64,000 nucleotides of DNA, taken from positions 1 through 64,000 of the forward strand of contig QOPZ01000002.1 in NCBI GenBank assembly GCA_003331885.1, read 5' to 3'. The position numbers and the translations under genes are program-made. The notes beneath the pieces were generated by a model. The model was not told where the DNA came from, did no database searches, and saw only the letters and a list, made by a program, of their open reading frames with translations. The first letter of the stretch is position 1. Each line of letters opens with the position of its first letter. Of this stretch, positions 28,051-37,074 are shown one piece after another. Source of the stretch: Cryomorphaceae bacterium. Its GTDB lineage: Bacteria > Bacteroidota > Bacteroidia > Flavobacteriales > Flavobacteriaceae.

Positions 28051-29385
28051 ATGAAACTAAGAATAGCTTTAGTTTTATTTAGCTTTTTAATTTTTTCTCA
28101 AAATAAAAAGGATGAATTGATTTATGATATTATATCTAATGTATCCCAAGAACGATTAAAAAGTGATGTTCAAAAACTTGTTGATTTTGGCACAAGACAT
28201 ACCTTAAGCGACACTATATCAAAAACAAGAGGTATTGGAGCAGCTAGAAGGTGGATTAAAAATAGTTTTGATTTAATTTCTGAGGATTGTAATAACTGTT
28301 TAGATGTTTTCTTTCAAAAAAATTACTTTGAAAAAAATAATTTAAGACTTATTAAGAATGTTTGGATTAACAATGTTGTTGCCATCCAAAAAGGATTAAA
28401 ATACCCAAATAGATTTATTATAATGAGTGGAGATATTGATAGTAGAGTATCTGATCCTAATAACTATTTATCTGACTCACCAGGGGCAAATGATAATGCA
28501 AGTGGAATGGCTGGAACGATAGAAGCTGCTCGTATTTTATCAAAATATAAATTTGATAATTCTATAATATATGTTGGTCTCGCTGGGGAGGAACAAGGTT
28601 TATATGGGGGTAAAGGGTTTGCTGGTTATGCAAAAAAAAATAACTGGGATATTATTGGAATTCTTAATAATGATATGATTGGAAATATTGAAGGCACAAC
28701 TGGAATAGTTGATAGTCTCAGTTTTAGGATTTTTTCAGAGCCAGTACCTGCTAATGAAGAAGATAGGGAAAGATACATGAGAAGGTTTTACGGAGGAGAA
28801 GTTGATGGAAACTCAAGACAACTTGCACGATTTATTTATAATTCAACAAAAAAATATATGCCAAATTTAAAACCTGATTTAATTTATAGGTTAGATAGAT
28901 TTGGAAGAGGTGGTCACCATCGTCCATTTAATGAATTAGGTTTTGCTGGGGTAAGAATAATGGAAACTAATGAAAACTATAATAGACAACATCAAGATCT
29001 AAGAATTGAAGATGGGATTAAATATGGTGATGTGATTGAAGGCGTTAATTTTGAATATGTACAAAAGTTAACATCCGTAAATGCAATTAATTTAGCTCTT
29101 TTAGCTTCTTCTCCTCTACCACCAAAAAACTTAAAAATTGGAGGAATTGTTGAACCTTCCGTAAGATTTAAGTGGGATAATAATAATGATGATAATATCA
29201 TTAACTATAAGGTTTATTGGAGAAAAACATCTTCTCCAAATTGGGAGTTCAGCAAGAAAATTAATAATGTGAATGAATATACACTAGAGGGTATTATAAT
29301 TGATAATTTTTTATTTTCAATTGTTTCAGTTAACAAAGAGGGATTCGAAAGTATATATCAATTTCCAAGTGAGACTTATAGATAA
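28051..29385 (+). CDS. Secreted M28 family metallopeptidase with C-terminal FnIII-like domain
   Basis: A 444-residue exported aminopeptidase-like protein with a signal peptide ending near residue 17. The M28 metal site is mostly visible: GANDNASG with Asp148, GLAGEEQG with Glu180 (base) and Glu181, NNDMIG with Asp208, and a late His pair in GRGGHHRP (289-290). At the first metal position, where M28 proteins have GxHxD, this protein reads SGDIDS (Asp128), an unusual replacement. Residues ~357-440 look like a fibronectin III beta-sandwich (PPKNLKIGG, YKVYWRK). It follows the acyl-CoA dehydrogenase by 5 bp and abuts the convergent cysteine synthase gene. Confidence 0.85.
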   Translation: MKLRIALVLFSFLIFSQNKKDELIYDIISNVSQERLKSDVQKLVDFGTRHTLSDTISKTRGIGAARRWIKNSFDLISEDCNNCLDVFFQKNYFEKNNLRLIKNVWINNVVAIQKGLKYPNRFIIMSGDIDSRVSDPNNYLSDSPGANDNASGMAGTIEAARILSKYKFDNSIIYVGLAGEEQGLYGGKGFAGYAKKNNWDIIGILNNDMIGNIEGTTGIVDSLSFRIFSEPVPANEEDRERYMRRFYGGEVDGNSRQLARFIYNSTKKYMPNLKPDLIYRLDRFGRGGHHRPFNELGFAGVRIMETNENYNRQHQDLRIEDGIKYGDVIEGVNFEYVQKLTSVNAINLALLASSPLPPKNLKIGGIVEPSVRFKWDNNNDDNIINYKVYWRKTSSPNWEFSKKINNVNEYTLEGIIIDNFLFSIVSVNKEGFESIYQFPSETYR

Positions 29386-30369
29386 TTAGTCTAATCTAAA
29401 ACCATTAGATTTCATCCATTCATCATTATATATTTTTCCAACATATCTACTACCTGAGTCATGAAGTAATACAACAACTACATCGTCTTTAGAAAAATGT
29501 TTTTTAAGCTGGATTACACCTTTTACAGCAGCTCCACAGGAATTTCCTGCAAATATTCCTTCTTCTTTAGCAAGTTTTCTAGTAAACCTAGCTGCATCTT
29601 CATCAGTAACCTTTTCAAAGTGATCAATTAAATCAAAATCAACATTTTCTGGAATAATATCCTCACCTATTCCCTCCGTTATATAAGAGTATACTTCATT
29701 TTTATCAAAAACACCTGTTTCATGAAATTTTTTAAATACAGAACCATATGTGTCTATCCCCCATACTTTAATATTACTATTTTTTTCTTTTAAAAATTTT
29801 GCGACACCAGAAATTGTGCCTCCAGTTCCAACTCCAACAACAAAATGAGTGATTTTTCCATCTGTTTGATCCCATATTTCTGGTCCCGTAGAAAGGTAAT
29901 GAGCTTCCCTGTTTGATAAATTATTATACTGATTTACATACCATGAGTTTTCAGTTTCATCTCCAATTCTTTTAGCTGTAGAATAATAAGATTTGGGATC
30001 ATCAGGCTCAACATTGGTTGGACAAATAATAACCTTGGCTCCTACGGCTTTCAAGATATCTATTTTCTCTTTTGATTGTTTATCTGTGGTTACACAAATA
30101 AGTTTATAACCCTTAACAATTGCAGCTAAAGCTAAACCCATTCCAGTATTACCGGATGTTCCTTCAACAATTGTTCCTCCTGGTTTTAATCTTCCATCTT
30201 TTTCAGCATCCTCGACCATTTTAACTGCCATTCTGTCTTTTACTGAGTTACCAGGATTAAAGTATTCAACTTTTGCTAAAACTAAGGCTTCTATATCATT
30301 TGTTATGCTATTTAACTTAATGAGGGGAGTATTACCAATTGTTTCTAAAATATTATTATTGTAGACCAT
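29386..30369 (-). CDS. PLP-dependent cysteine synthase family enzyme (CysK/cystathionine beta-synthase-like)
   Basis: A fold-type II PLP enzyme of 327 residues. The PLP lysine is in NPGNSVKDRMA (Lys44), the substrate loop is EGTSGNTGMG (~69-78), and the phosphate cup is GVGTGGTISG (~176-185). The segment GIGEDIIPENVDFDLID and the late FAGNSCGAA are typical of the cystathionine beta-synthase-like branch in Bacteroidota, so the reaction may be cysteine from O-acetylserine or cystathionine formation. No C-terminal CBS domains are present. A TAAATTTG box lies 12 bases before the ATG. No sulfur genes lie next to it. Confidence 0.88.
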   Translation of the reverse strand: MVYNNNILETIGNTPLIKLNSITNDIEALVLAKVEYFNPGNSVKDRMAVKMVEDAEKDGRLKPGGTIVEGTSGNTGMGLALAAIVKGYKLICVTTDKQSKEKIDILKAVGAKVIICPTNVEPDDPKSYYSTAKRIGDETENSWYVNQYNNLSNREAHYLSTGPEIWDQTDGKITHFVVGVGTGGTISGVAKFLKEKNSNIKVWGIDTYGSVFKKFHETGVFDKNEVYSYITEGIGEDIIPENVDFDLIDHFEKVTDEDAARFTRKLAKEEGIFAGNSCGAAVKGVIQLKKHFSKDDVVVVLLHDSGSRYVGKIYNDEWMKSNGFRLD

Positions 30370-30381
30370 TTTTAATCAATA

Positions 30382-30389
30382 CAAATTTA
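30382..30389 (-). promoter_or_regulatory. -7 promoter element of the cysteine synthase-like gene
   Basis: TAAATTTG on the minus strand, exact TAnnTTTG, ending 12 bases before the ATG. It lies just upstream of the gene in a 25 bp gap after the permease gene. Confidence 0.5.
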
Positions 30390-30394
30390 ACTTA

Positions 30395-31609
30395 TTAACT
30401 CAATTTGAATGTTGAATTTGGTTTTATTTTTGAAATAACATTTGAGGGAATTATAAGCATAGCTAAAGAAATAACAACTACAATTAAGTTTGTTAAAAAC
30501 AAATTGAAAGGATCTATTTCAATTGGAACATAATCAGAATAATAAGTATTTGGATCAAGTTTAAAAATCATAAAATATTTTTGAAGCAACATTAAGCTTA
30601 AAGAAATTAAATTCCCCCAGATCACTCCTCTTAAAATCAGATAAAATCCGTTAATCATAAATATTTTTTTTATTGAATTATTATTTGAACCTAAAACTTT
30701 TAGTGATGCAATTAGTTTTGTTTTATCCAAAACAGTTACCAAAAGAGCAGTTATCATATTTATTCCTCCAACAATAATCATTAAAGTAATTATTAAGTAA
30801 ATATTGGTGTCAAATAAATTAATCCAACTATAAATTTCAGGAAATCGATCAGAGGATTGTTGTATATCATAACTAGATGGAATTGATGAATATAAGAGAT
30901 CAATGTTTTTCATAGAGTCATTTTTGTTGTTTAATGATAATTCAAGTGCACCAACATAATTATTATCCCATTTATTAATTGAAAGAGACTGTTCAATATT
31001 TCCAATTACAAGTCGTGAATCAAATTCTGAAATTGAGGAGTTATATAAGCCTACAACATTAAATTTTCTAACAATTGGAATTTTACTATTTTCATTTTTA
31101 AAAAAAAGAAACTTTACATTATCCTGTAAATTGATATTCAATTTATTTGATAATTTTTCTGAAATAATTATTTCATTATTTTTAATTTGAATTTTGCCAG
31201 AATCTTTAATAAATGAGTTTAAAAAGTTAATATTAGAGCTTTCTATACCTTTAAAAACAACTTCTTGAAAATTATTTTTAATGGGAATTATTCCAGGATT
31301 GTAAATAACTTTATTTACATAATCAAAGTTGTTTTTTAATTTTAAAAAATTTATTTCATTTAAATCAATAGGGTAAAAAGTTGAAAAATTTTCATTCTTG
31401 AAATTACTTACATAAAAATCACCTGATATTAATGAAAACTTATTCTTTATTTCATTTTGAATTCCAAAACCAATTGAAACAGAAAAGTTTATTACAGTAA
31501 CAGCAATTATAATTGAAAAAATAGAAATTTTTATTATTGGCGATGAAACACTATTCTTATATCTTTTATAACTTAGTATTCTTGATGCTAAAAAATTTTC
31601 AAATTTCAA
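30395..31609 (-). CDS. FtsX-like ABC transporter permease (LolC/LolE type)
   Basis: A 404-residue inner-membrane protein with one N-terminal transmembrane helix (~27-50), a large periplasmic domain (~50-265) and three C-terminal helices (~272-300, 320-345, 365-392), the layout of MacB/LolCE permeases. Lol-type permeases release lipoproteins from the inner membrane. No ATPase gene is adjacent, so it must pair with one encoded elsewhere, as is common in Bacteroidota. The start is TTG at 31607-31609, giving MKFENFLASRILSYKR, which aligns with how relatives begin. It overlaps the start of the divergent DUF1343 gene. Confidence 0.85.
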   Translation of the reverse strand: MKFENFLASRILSYKRYKNSVSSPIIKISIFSIIIAVTVINFSVSIGFGIQNEIKNKFSLISGDFYVSNFKNENFSTFYPIDLNEINFLKLKNNFDYVNKVIYNPGIIPIKNNFQEVVFKGIESSNINFLNSFIKDSGKIQIKNNEIIISEKLSNKLNINLQDNVKFLFFKNENSKIPIVRKFNVVGLYNSSISEFDSRLVIGNIEQSLSINKWDNNYVGALELSLNNKNDSMKNIDLLYSSIPSSYDIQQSSDRFPEIYSWINLFDTNIYLIITLMIIVGGINMITALLVTVLDKTKLIASLKVLGSNNNSIKKIFMINGFYLILRGVIWGNLISLSLMLLQKYFMIFKLDPNTYYSDYVPIEIDPFNLFLTNLIVVVISLAMLIIPSNVISKIKPNSTFKLS

Positions 31610-32799
31610 AATATTGTATAATTCTAATTATCAAAATTAAATTTTTTTTAATTGTTCCTGTTATTCTTTTTGGACAAAATGAATTGAAAATTGGAATAGA
31701 AAAAACTGAAGCATATCTTCCACTAATTAATGATAAAAATGTAGCAGTTGTTTCAAATCATACTTCAAAGTTTTATAATAGTAATAAAAGTATCCATCTT
31801 GTTGATTCACTTTTAAAATTAAAGGTTAATATAATAAAGGTCTTTGCACCAGAACACGGATTTAGAGGAAACTTGGATGCAGGTGAGAAAATAGTAAATA
31901 CTGTTGATTTAAAAACAGGATTACCAATTATATCACTCTATGGAGATAAAAAAAAACCTGATAAAAATGATTTAAAAAATATTGACGTAATAATATTTGA
32001 TATTCAGGATGTTGGAGCAAGATTTTACACATACTTATCCACTCTACATTACATAATGGAAGGTTGTGCAGAAAATAATATTGATCTAATCATTTTAGAT
32101 AGACCAAATCCAAATGGTCATTATATTGATGGTCCTGTTATGAAGAAAGAATCAATGAGTTTTGTAGGATTGCACCCTGTTCCTATTGTTTATGGAATGA
32201 GTATAGGAGAATATGCTAAAATGATTAACGGAGAAAATTGGCTTAACAATAGCTATTTGAAAGCAACAACTAATAATTCTAAATGTAAATTAACAATTAT
32301 TGAAATGTCAGATTATAACAGGCTAGAAAAATATAAATTACCAGAAAAACCATCTCCTAATTTACCTAATCAAAAGTCCATTAACCTATATCCCTCTCTA
32401 TGTTTTTTTGAACAAACTCCAATAAGTGTTGGAAGAGGAACCAACAAACAGTTTCAAATTATTGGTTCTAGTGATTGGGAGGTTACTAATTTTAATTTTA
32501 AACCTAAGTCAATGAAAGGAGCAAAGTATCCGAAATTTGAAAATATTCTCTGTAATGGATATAACCTTGAAAATGAGAAATACTTATCTAAAATAAATTT
32601 AAGATGGTTAATACTTGCTTATAAAAAAGAAAAAAATAAAGAATCTTTTTTTAGGTCAGGTTTTCATCGTCTAGCAGGAAATAAAGAGCTTGAAAATCAA
32701 ATTAAAAATCAAATTTCAGAATCAGAAATCAAAAAATCATGGGAAAAAGATTTAAATGATTTTAAAAAGATTAGAGAAAAGTATTTGATTTATAATTAA
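31585..32799 (+). CDS. DUF1343 protein, exo-beta-N-acetylmuramidase NamZ-like
   Basis: A 404-residue exported protein. DUF1343 contains NamZ, an exo-lytic enzyme that removes terminal N-acetylmuramic acid from peptidoglycan fragments. Signatures seen are VSNHTS (~50), FAPEHGFRGNLDAGE (~88-102), FDIQDVGARFYTYLSTL (~137-153) and DRPNPNG (~170). I chose the ATG at 31585 over upstream starts at 31537 or 31543 because it gives a signal peptide ending FGQ and minimises overlap with the permease. The overlap of the two 5' ends is still 25 bp. Its stop overlaps queE by 4 bp. A cell-wall recycling role is inferred from the family. Confidence 0.85.
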   Translation: MLKNFQISKYCIILIIKIKFFLIVPVILFGQNELKIGIEKTEAYLPLINDKNVAVVSNHTSKFYNSNKSIHLVDSLLKLKVNIIKVFAPEHGFRGNLDAGEKIVNTVDLKTGLPIISLYGDKKKPDKNDLKNIDVIIFDIQDVGARFYTYLSTLHYIMEGCAENNIDLIILDRPNPNGHYIDGPVMKKESMSFVGLHPVPIVYGMSIGEYAKMINGENWLNNSYLKATTNNSKCKLTIIEMSDYNRLEKYKLPEKPSPNLPNQKSINLYPSLCFFEQTPISVGRGTNKQFQIIGSSDWEVTNFNFKPKSMKGAKYPKFENILCNGYNLENEKYLSKINLRWLILAYKKEKNKESFFRSGFHRLAGNKELENQIKNQISESEIKKSWEKDLNDFKKIREKYLIYN

Positions 32800-33401
32800 T
32801 CTATATTCAAGAATTTATGAATTTGAAGTGATATTTGCCATTCTGGATTTTCTTTAACAAAATCAACAATAAAAGTTTTGTTTTTTTCAAATTTCCCCCA
32901 TTCAGGTTGAAGATAAAGCTCACAATCTTTTGAAACTTTTTTAGATTCTTGTAATGCAAATTTTAAATCATTTTTATTATGAATAATAATTTTTAATTCA
33001 TTTGCTAACTCATAAATTTCATTTTCAGGAAGTTTTTGTTTTTTTGGAGATAAACAAATCCAGTCCCATTTTCCTGAAATTTTATAGGCTCCTGAAGTTT
33101 CCAGGTGCACTTTCATTTTATTCTCTTTTAGTTTTTTTGTTAAAATATTCATATTCCACATTAAAGGCTCGCCACCAGTAATAATTACTAAGTTAGTTCC
33201 AATGACATTTGAAATAATTTCATCAACGCTTATAATCTCATGATCGCCATGATCCCAACTTTCTTTAACATCACACCAATGACATCCAACATCGCACCCT
33301 CCTACTCTAATAAAAAATGCTGGTTTTCCAGAATAAAAACCTTCACCTTGAACAGAATAAAAGGTTTCCATAATTGGCAAATTATTAGAGTCAATCCTCA
33401 T
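32796..33401 (-). CDS. queE: 7-carboxy-7-deazaguanine synthase (QueE)
   Basis: A radical-SAM enzyme making 7-carboxy-7-deazaguanine on the queuosine/preQ0 pathway. The 201-residue protein has the CxxxCxxC cluster at Cys36, Cys40 and Cys43 (GGCDVGCHWCD), preceded by SVQGEGFYSGKPAFFIR, and the later ITGGEPLMW, all typical. Other queuosine genes are not in the window. A TATATTTG box ends only 6 bases before the ATG, so the message would be nearly leaderless. It overlaps the DUF1343 stop by 4 bp. Confidence 0.94.
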   Translation of the reverse strand: MRIDSNNLPIMETFYSVQGEGFYSGKPAFFIRVGGCDVGCHWCDVKESWDHGDHEIISVDEIISNVIGTNLVIITGGEPLMWNMNILTKKLKENKMKVHLETSGAYKISGKWDWICLSPKKQKLPENEIYELANELKIIIHNKNDLKFALQESKKVSKDCELYLQPEWGKFEKNKTFIVDFVKENPEWQISLQIHKFLNID

Positions 33402-33407
33402 TTATTA

Positions 33408-33415
33408 CAAATATA
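33408..33415 (-). promoter_or_regulatory. -7 promoter element of queE, almost touching the start codon
   Basis: TATATTTG on the minus strand, exact TAnnTTTG, ends 6 bases before the queE ATG. This spacing would place the transcript start at or beside the start codon. No -33 TTG at standard spacing was found. Confidence 0.45.
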
Positions 33416-33459
33416 TTATAGATTATAAATAACTTACATTAAATCATTAATTTTAATCT

Positions 33460-33888
33460 ATGGAAAAAAATAAACTACTCCCTTTTCATTTAGCAATTCC
33501 AGTCCATGATTTAGAAAAATCAAGAAATTTTTATAAGAATGTTTTAGGTTGTGAAGAAGGTAGAAGCAGCGATCATTGGGTTGATTTTAATCTTTTTGGT
33601 CATCAATTAGTAATACACTACAAAGAAAAATCCGATGAGATCGTCAAAACAAATCCTGTTGATGGAAAGAATGTTCCAATTCCTCATTTTGGTGTAATAC
33701 TTGAGTGGGATCAATTTCAAAAGTTTTCTACTAATCTTGTTGAAAAGAATATCTCATTTATTATTGATCCATACATTCGTTTTAGAGGTCTTCCAGGTGA
33801 ACAAGCAACAATGTTTTTTACAGACCCTTGTGGAAATGCTTTAGAATTTAAATCTTTTAAAGATTTCAATCAAATTTTTGCTAAATAA
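33460..33888 (+). CDS. VOC (glyoxalase/bleomycin resistance) family protein
   Basis: A 142-residue vicinal-oxygen-chelate fold protein made of two beta-alpha-beta-beta-beta units. The first unit starts [22 protein letters not shown], with a possible metal His at residue 8; the second includes [11 protein letters not shown] near 73 and [13 protein letters not shown] near 124-136, where the Glu is the usual fourth ligand. Possible ligands are therefore present, but the reaction (isomerase, dioxygenase or binding) cannot be read. It stands alone, divergent from queE and abutting the convergent folD with no gap. Confidence 0.85.
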   Translation: MEKNKLLPFHLAIPVHDLEKSRNFYKNVLGCEEGRSSDHWVDFNLFGHQLVIHYKEKSDEIVKTNPVDGKNVPIPHFGVILEWDQFQKFSTNLVEKNISFIIDPYIRFRGLPGEQATMFFTDPCGNALEFKSFKDFNQIFAK

Positions 33889-34755
33889 TCATCCTTTGTA
33901 GGATTGTAAAGTGTTTTTTAAAAGCATTGCAATTGTCATGGGTCCAACTCCACCAGGCACAGGAGTTATAAAAGATGCTTTTTTTGAAACATTTTCATAG
34001 TCAACATCTCCAATAATTTTATACCCTTTTTCTGAATTATCTTTGACTCTTGTTATTCCAACATCAATAACTACAACTCCATCTTTAACCATATCTTCTT
34101 TAACAAAATTAGGAATACCTAATGCAGAAATAATAATATCAGCTTGCTTTATTAAATCCTTAATATTTTTTGTTCTACTATGAACCATTGTCACAGTTGA
34201 ATTACCTGGATTAGTTTTTAAGCCCATTAATAAACTTATAGGCTTACCTACAATGTCAGATCTTCCAATAACAACTGTATGTTTTCCCTCAGTCTGCACA
34301 TCATATCTTTTAAGTAATTCCATTATGCCATAAGGGGTGGCAGAAATAAATGTTGGTAAATTTAGAGCCATCCTTCCAAAATTTGTTGGGTGAAAACCAT
34401 CAACATCTTTTTCAGGATCAACCGACATTAAAATTTTTTGAGAATCAATATGTTTTGGTAATGGTAATTGAACAATATATCCATCAATATTATCATCATT
34501 ATTTAATTGGTTTACTTTATCAAGAAGTTCATTTTCATTGATTGATTCACTTAAGCTTATTAGACTTGAATCAAAGCCAACTCTTTCGCAAGCTCTAACC
34601 TTACTTCCAACATATGTAAGACTAGCTCCATCATTACCAACTATTATAGCAGCGAGATGTGGCGGCCTATTACCTTTAGCAGTCATTGATTTAACTTCTA
34701 AAGCAATCTCATTTTTAATATCATTACTTATTTTTTTTCCATCAAGTATTACCAT
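33889..34755 (-). CDS. folD: Bifunctional methylenetetrahydrofolate dehydrogenase/cyclohydrolase FolD
   Basis: Interconverts 5,10-methylene-THF and 10-formyl-THF for purines, fMet and thymidylate. The 288-residue protein shows the conserved SLTYVGSKVRACERVGF segment (catalytic Lys near 57), VQLPLPKHID (~94-103), DVDGFHPTNFGRM (~118-130), the nucleotide-binding GRSDIVGKPIS and the C-terminal PVPGGVGPMTIAML. ATG start. It lies one base after the ffh stop on the same strand and is probably co-transcribed from the ffh promoter. Confidence 0.96.
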   Translation of the reverse strand: MVILDGKKISNDIKNEIALEVKSMTAKGNRPPHLAAIIVGNDGASLTYVGSKVRACERVGFDSSLISLSESINENELLDKVNQLNNDDNIDGYIVQLPLPKHIDSQKILMSVDPEKDVDGFHPTNFGRMALNLPTFISATPYGIMELLKRYDVQTEGKHTVVIGRSDIVGKPISLLMGLKTNPGNSTVTMVHSRTKNIKDLIKQADIIISALGIPNFVKEDMVKDGVVVIDVGITRVKDNSEKGYKIIGDVDYENVSKKASFITPVPGGVGPMTIAMLLKNTLQSYKG

Positions 34756-34756
34756 T

Positions 34757-36085
34757 CTACTGTTTAAAATTTTGCATCATATTCATTAGCTTAGAGGCGC
34801 CACCAGATTGAACCATCTTCATCATTTTTGACATTTGTTCAAACTGTTTCAATAATGAATTAATTTCTTGAATATCTCTACCAGCACCCTTTGCTATTCT
34901 TTTTTTTCTATTATGATCAATAATTTTTGGGTTTGATCTTTCTTTTGGCGTCATTGACTGAATTAGAGCTTCAATGTGCTTAAAAGAATCATTATCAATG
35001 TCGACATCTTTCATTTGACCCATTCCAGGGATCATACTAACTGTGTCCTTAATATTTCCCATTTTTTTAATTTGATTAATTTGATTTAGAAAGTCATCAA
35101 AACCAAATTTGTTTTTAGCAATTTTTTTACTTAACTCCCTAGCCTTCTTTTCATCGTATACATCTTGAGCTCTTTCAACTAATGAAACAACATCCCCCAT
35201 GCCTAAAATTCTATCCGCCATCCTTTCTGGATAAAAAATATCAATTGCATCTAATTTTTCACCATTTCCAATAAATTTAATTGGCTTATTAACAATAGAC
35301 TTTATAGTTAGAGCGGCTCCTCCTCTTGTATCTCCATCTAATTTAGTTAAAACAACCCCATTAAAATCTAATAAATCATTGAACGCTTTTGCTGTATTTA
35401 CTGCATCTTGTCCTGTCATGGAATCAACAACAAATAATATTTCACTTGGATTTGTAGCATTCTTAATATTTCCAATCTCTTTCATCAATATTTCATCAAT
35501 TGCTAACCTACCTGCCGTATCGATAATTATTACATTATTTTTATTTTGCTTAGCAAATTTTAATGAGTTTTTTGAAATTAAAACTGGATCTTTATTTCCT
35601 TCTTCTGTATAAACTTCAACCTTAATTTGTTCACCAAGTAATTTTAATTGATCAATTGCGGCTGGTCTATATACATCACAAGCAACAAGTAAAGGGTTTT
35701 TTCCTTTTTTCTTCTTTAGATAATTTGCAAGCTTACCACCAAATGTTGTTTTTCCAGAACCTTGCAAACCTGACAAAAGGATAATTGAAGGAGTGTCTGA
35801 AAGATTTATTCCTTCATGTTCACCACCCATCAGTTTAGTTAATTCATCTTTAACAATCTTGACCATTAACTGACCCGGTCTGAGATCAGTCAAAACATTT
35901 TTTCCTAATGATTTTTCTTTAACCCTTTGAGTAAATTCTTTAGCAATCTTAAAACTAACATCAGCATCAAGTAGAGCGCGTCTAACTTCCTTTAGGGTCT
36001 CAGCTACATTAATTTCAGTAATTTTACCGTGTCCCTTAAGTACATGGAATGCAGAATTTAATTTTTCAGTAAGATTATTAAACAT
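34757..36085 (-). CDS. ffh: Signal recognition particle protein Ffh
   Basis: The GTPase subunit of SRP, which binds signal sequences and SRP RNA and targets proteins to the membrane. The 442 residues contain the N domain (1-90), the G domain with P-loop GLQGSGKTT (~106-114), DTAGR near 190, TKLDGDTRGG near 247, and a methionine-rich M domain (~300-442) with PGMGQM and MSKMMKMV motifs. A TAAATTTG box overlaps the end of blh and ends 7 bases before the ATG, so ffh likely has its own promoter with a very short leader. Confidence 0.97.
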   Translation of the reverse strand: MFNNLTEKLNSAFHVLKGHGKITEINVAETLKEVRRALLDADVSFKIAKEFTQRVKEKSLGKNVLTDLRPGQLMVKIVKDELTKLMGGEHEGINLSDTPSIILLSGLQGSGKTTFGGKLANYLKKKKGKNPLLVACDVYRPAAIDQLKLLGEQIKVEVYTEEGNKDPVLISKNSLKFAKQNKNNVIIIDTAGRLAIDEILMKEIGNIKNATNPSEILFVVDSMTGQDAVNTAKAFNDLLDFNGVVLTKLDGDTRGGAALTIKSIVNKPIKFIGNGEKLDAIDIFYPERMADRILGMGDVVSLVERAQDVYDEKKARELSKKIAKNKFGFDDFLNQINQIKKMGNIKDTVSMIPGMGQMKDVDIDNDSFKHIEALIQSMTPKERSNPKIIDHNRKKRIAKGAGRDIQEINSLLKQFEQMSKMMKMVQSGGASKLMNMMQNFKQ

Positions 36086-36092
36086 TACAAAA

Positions 36093-36100
36093 CAAATTTA
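36093..36100 (-). promoter_or_regulatory. -7 promoter element of ffh, overlapping the blh stop
   Basis: TAAATTTG on the minus strand is an exact TAnnTTTG match. It shares bases with the blh stop codon and ends 7 bases before the ffh ATG. Confidence 0.45.
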
Positions 36101-36997
36101 ATTTTTTCTAGTGATTTCTTTCATTTTATATATAACTAAAACATGAGGAAAAGTAATTGCAGCCAAAAAGGAAAAAAACACACCTAAACTAAAATCAATT
36201 TTATCCTTAACAACAAAATAAAGAATAGCCAAAAATATAATCGCAACAAGCCAATAAGCAAAACCTTTAAAAATAAATTTTTTAAAAGTTTTAGCAGAGC
36301 TGTCCTCAAATAAATATTCAGCTTGTTCAATTATAGATGGAATACTGTGAAAAAACACAAAATATACTGCAAAAGCAGGTAAAAGATCAAATATTGAAAA
36401 AACAATTAACATTACAATAAATAATATTAATTGGTGAAAAAGCTGAGCTTTTAATGTTTTATAATTTAAAAACAAGAAAAAAACATTTATCAACAATAAA
36501 ATAGACAAGGACAATCCATATGCACTTTCAGGAATATAAAAAGAGGTAATATCATAAATAACATCAGAAACCTCAAAAGAATTAATTGTAAATAAAATCA
36601 TAAAAATCAGAGAGCCAAAAAAGAAATAGAACAAAGTTAAAGAGTTCGAGTTGTTATTTTCAAAAATTGTCCACTGTTGTTCACCAAAATGATATGCACT
36701 AAATAGTATAAAAAACAATAATGAAATAATAGGAAGATTAAAAAATATCAAACATATTAAGACAACTACAAAAAAGTATTTTAGTGTTTTATCAATAATT
36801 GTGTTCGTATTAACTTCTTTTCCTTTTAAAAGTATTAAAACATCATTAGCGCCGTGAATAATTCCAAAAGTTAAGATTAAAGCATAACAAGCAAAATAAA
36901 AAAAATCACCATATAGGTTATTACTAAGAAAAATAGTAAATAAACTCAAAAAAACTATAATTCTAAAAGTTATGTTATTTGTAAACTTGTGATTCAA
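36098..36997 (-). CDS. blh: Beta-carotene 15,15'-dioxygenase, Brp/Blh family
   Basis: Cleaves beta-carotene into two retinal molecules, the chromophore of rhodopsin. The 299-residue protein is highly hydrophobic with about eight membrane helices. Conserved His residues are in GIIHGAND (His48), SAYHFGEQQW (His103), FFHSIP (His217) and ITFPH (His285), the likely iron ligands of this family. The start is TTG at 36995-36997, with a TAAATTTG box 17 bases upstream. It is divergent from the proteorhodopsin gene, 234 bp away, which gives the function strong support. No carotenoid genes (crt) are in the window, so beta-carotene must be made elsewhere. Confidence 0.92.
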   Translation of the reverse strand: MNHKFTNNITFRIIVFLSLFTIFLSNNLYGDFFYFACYALILTFGIIHGANDVLILLKGKEVNTNTIIDKTLKYFFVVVLICLIFFNLPIISLLFFILFSAYHFGEQQWTIFENNNSNSLTLFYFFFGSLIFMILFTINSFEVSDVIYDITSFYIPESAYGLSLSILLLINVFFLFLNYKTLKAQLFHQLILFIVMLIVFSIFDLLPAFAVYFVFFHSIPSIIEQAEYLFEDSSAKTFKKFIFKGFAYWLVAIIFLAILYFVVKDKIDFSLGVFFSFLAAITFPHVLVIYKMKEITRKN

Positions 36998-37014
36998 CTT
37001 GATTAATATAGATA

Positions 37015-37022
37015 CAAATTTA
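37015..37022 (-). promoter_or_regulatory. -7 promoter element of blh
   Basis: TAAATTTG on the minus strand, exact TAnnTTTG, ending 17 bases before the TTG start of blh. No TTG -33 box at standard spacing was found, so activation by a regulator is possible. Confidence 0.5.
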
Positions 37023-37074
37023 AAGAATCATATTTGTAATAATACAGATTTGTAAAAAATTAATCTATTATTGA

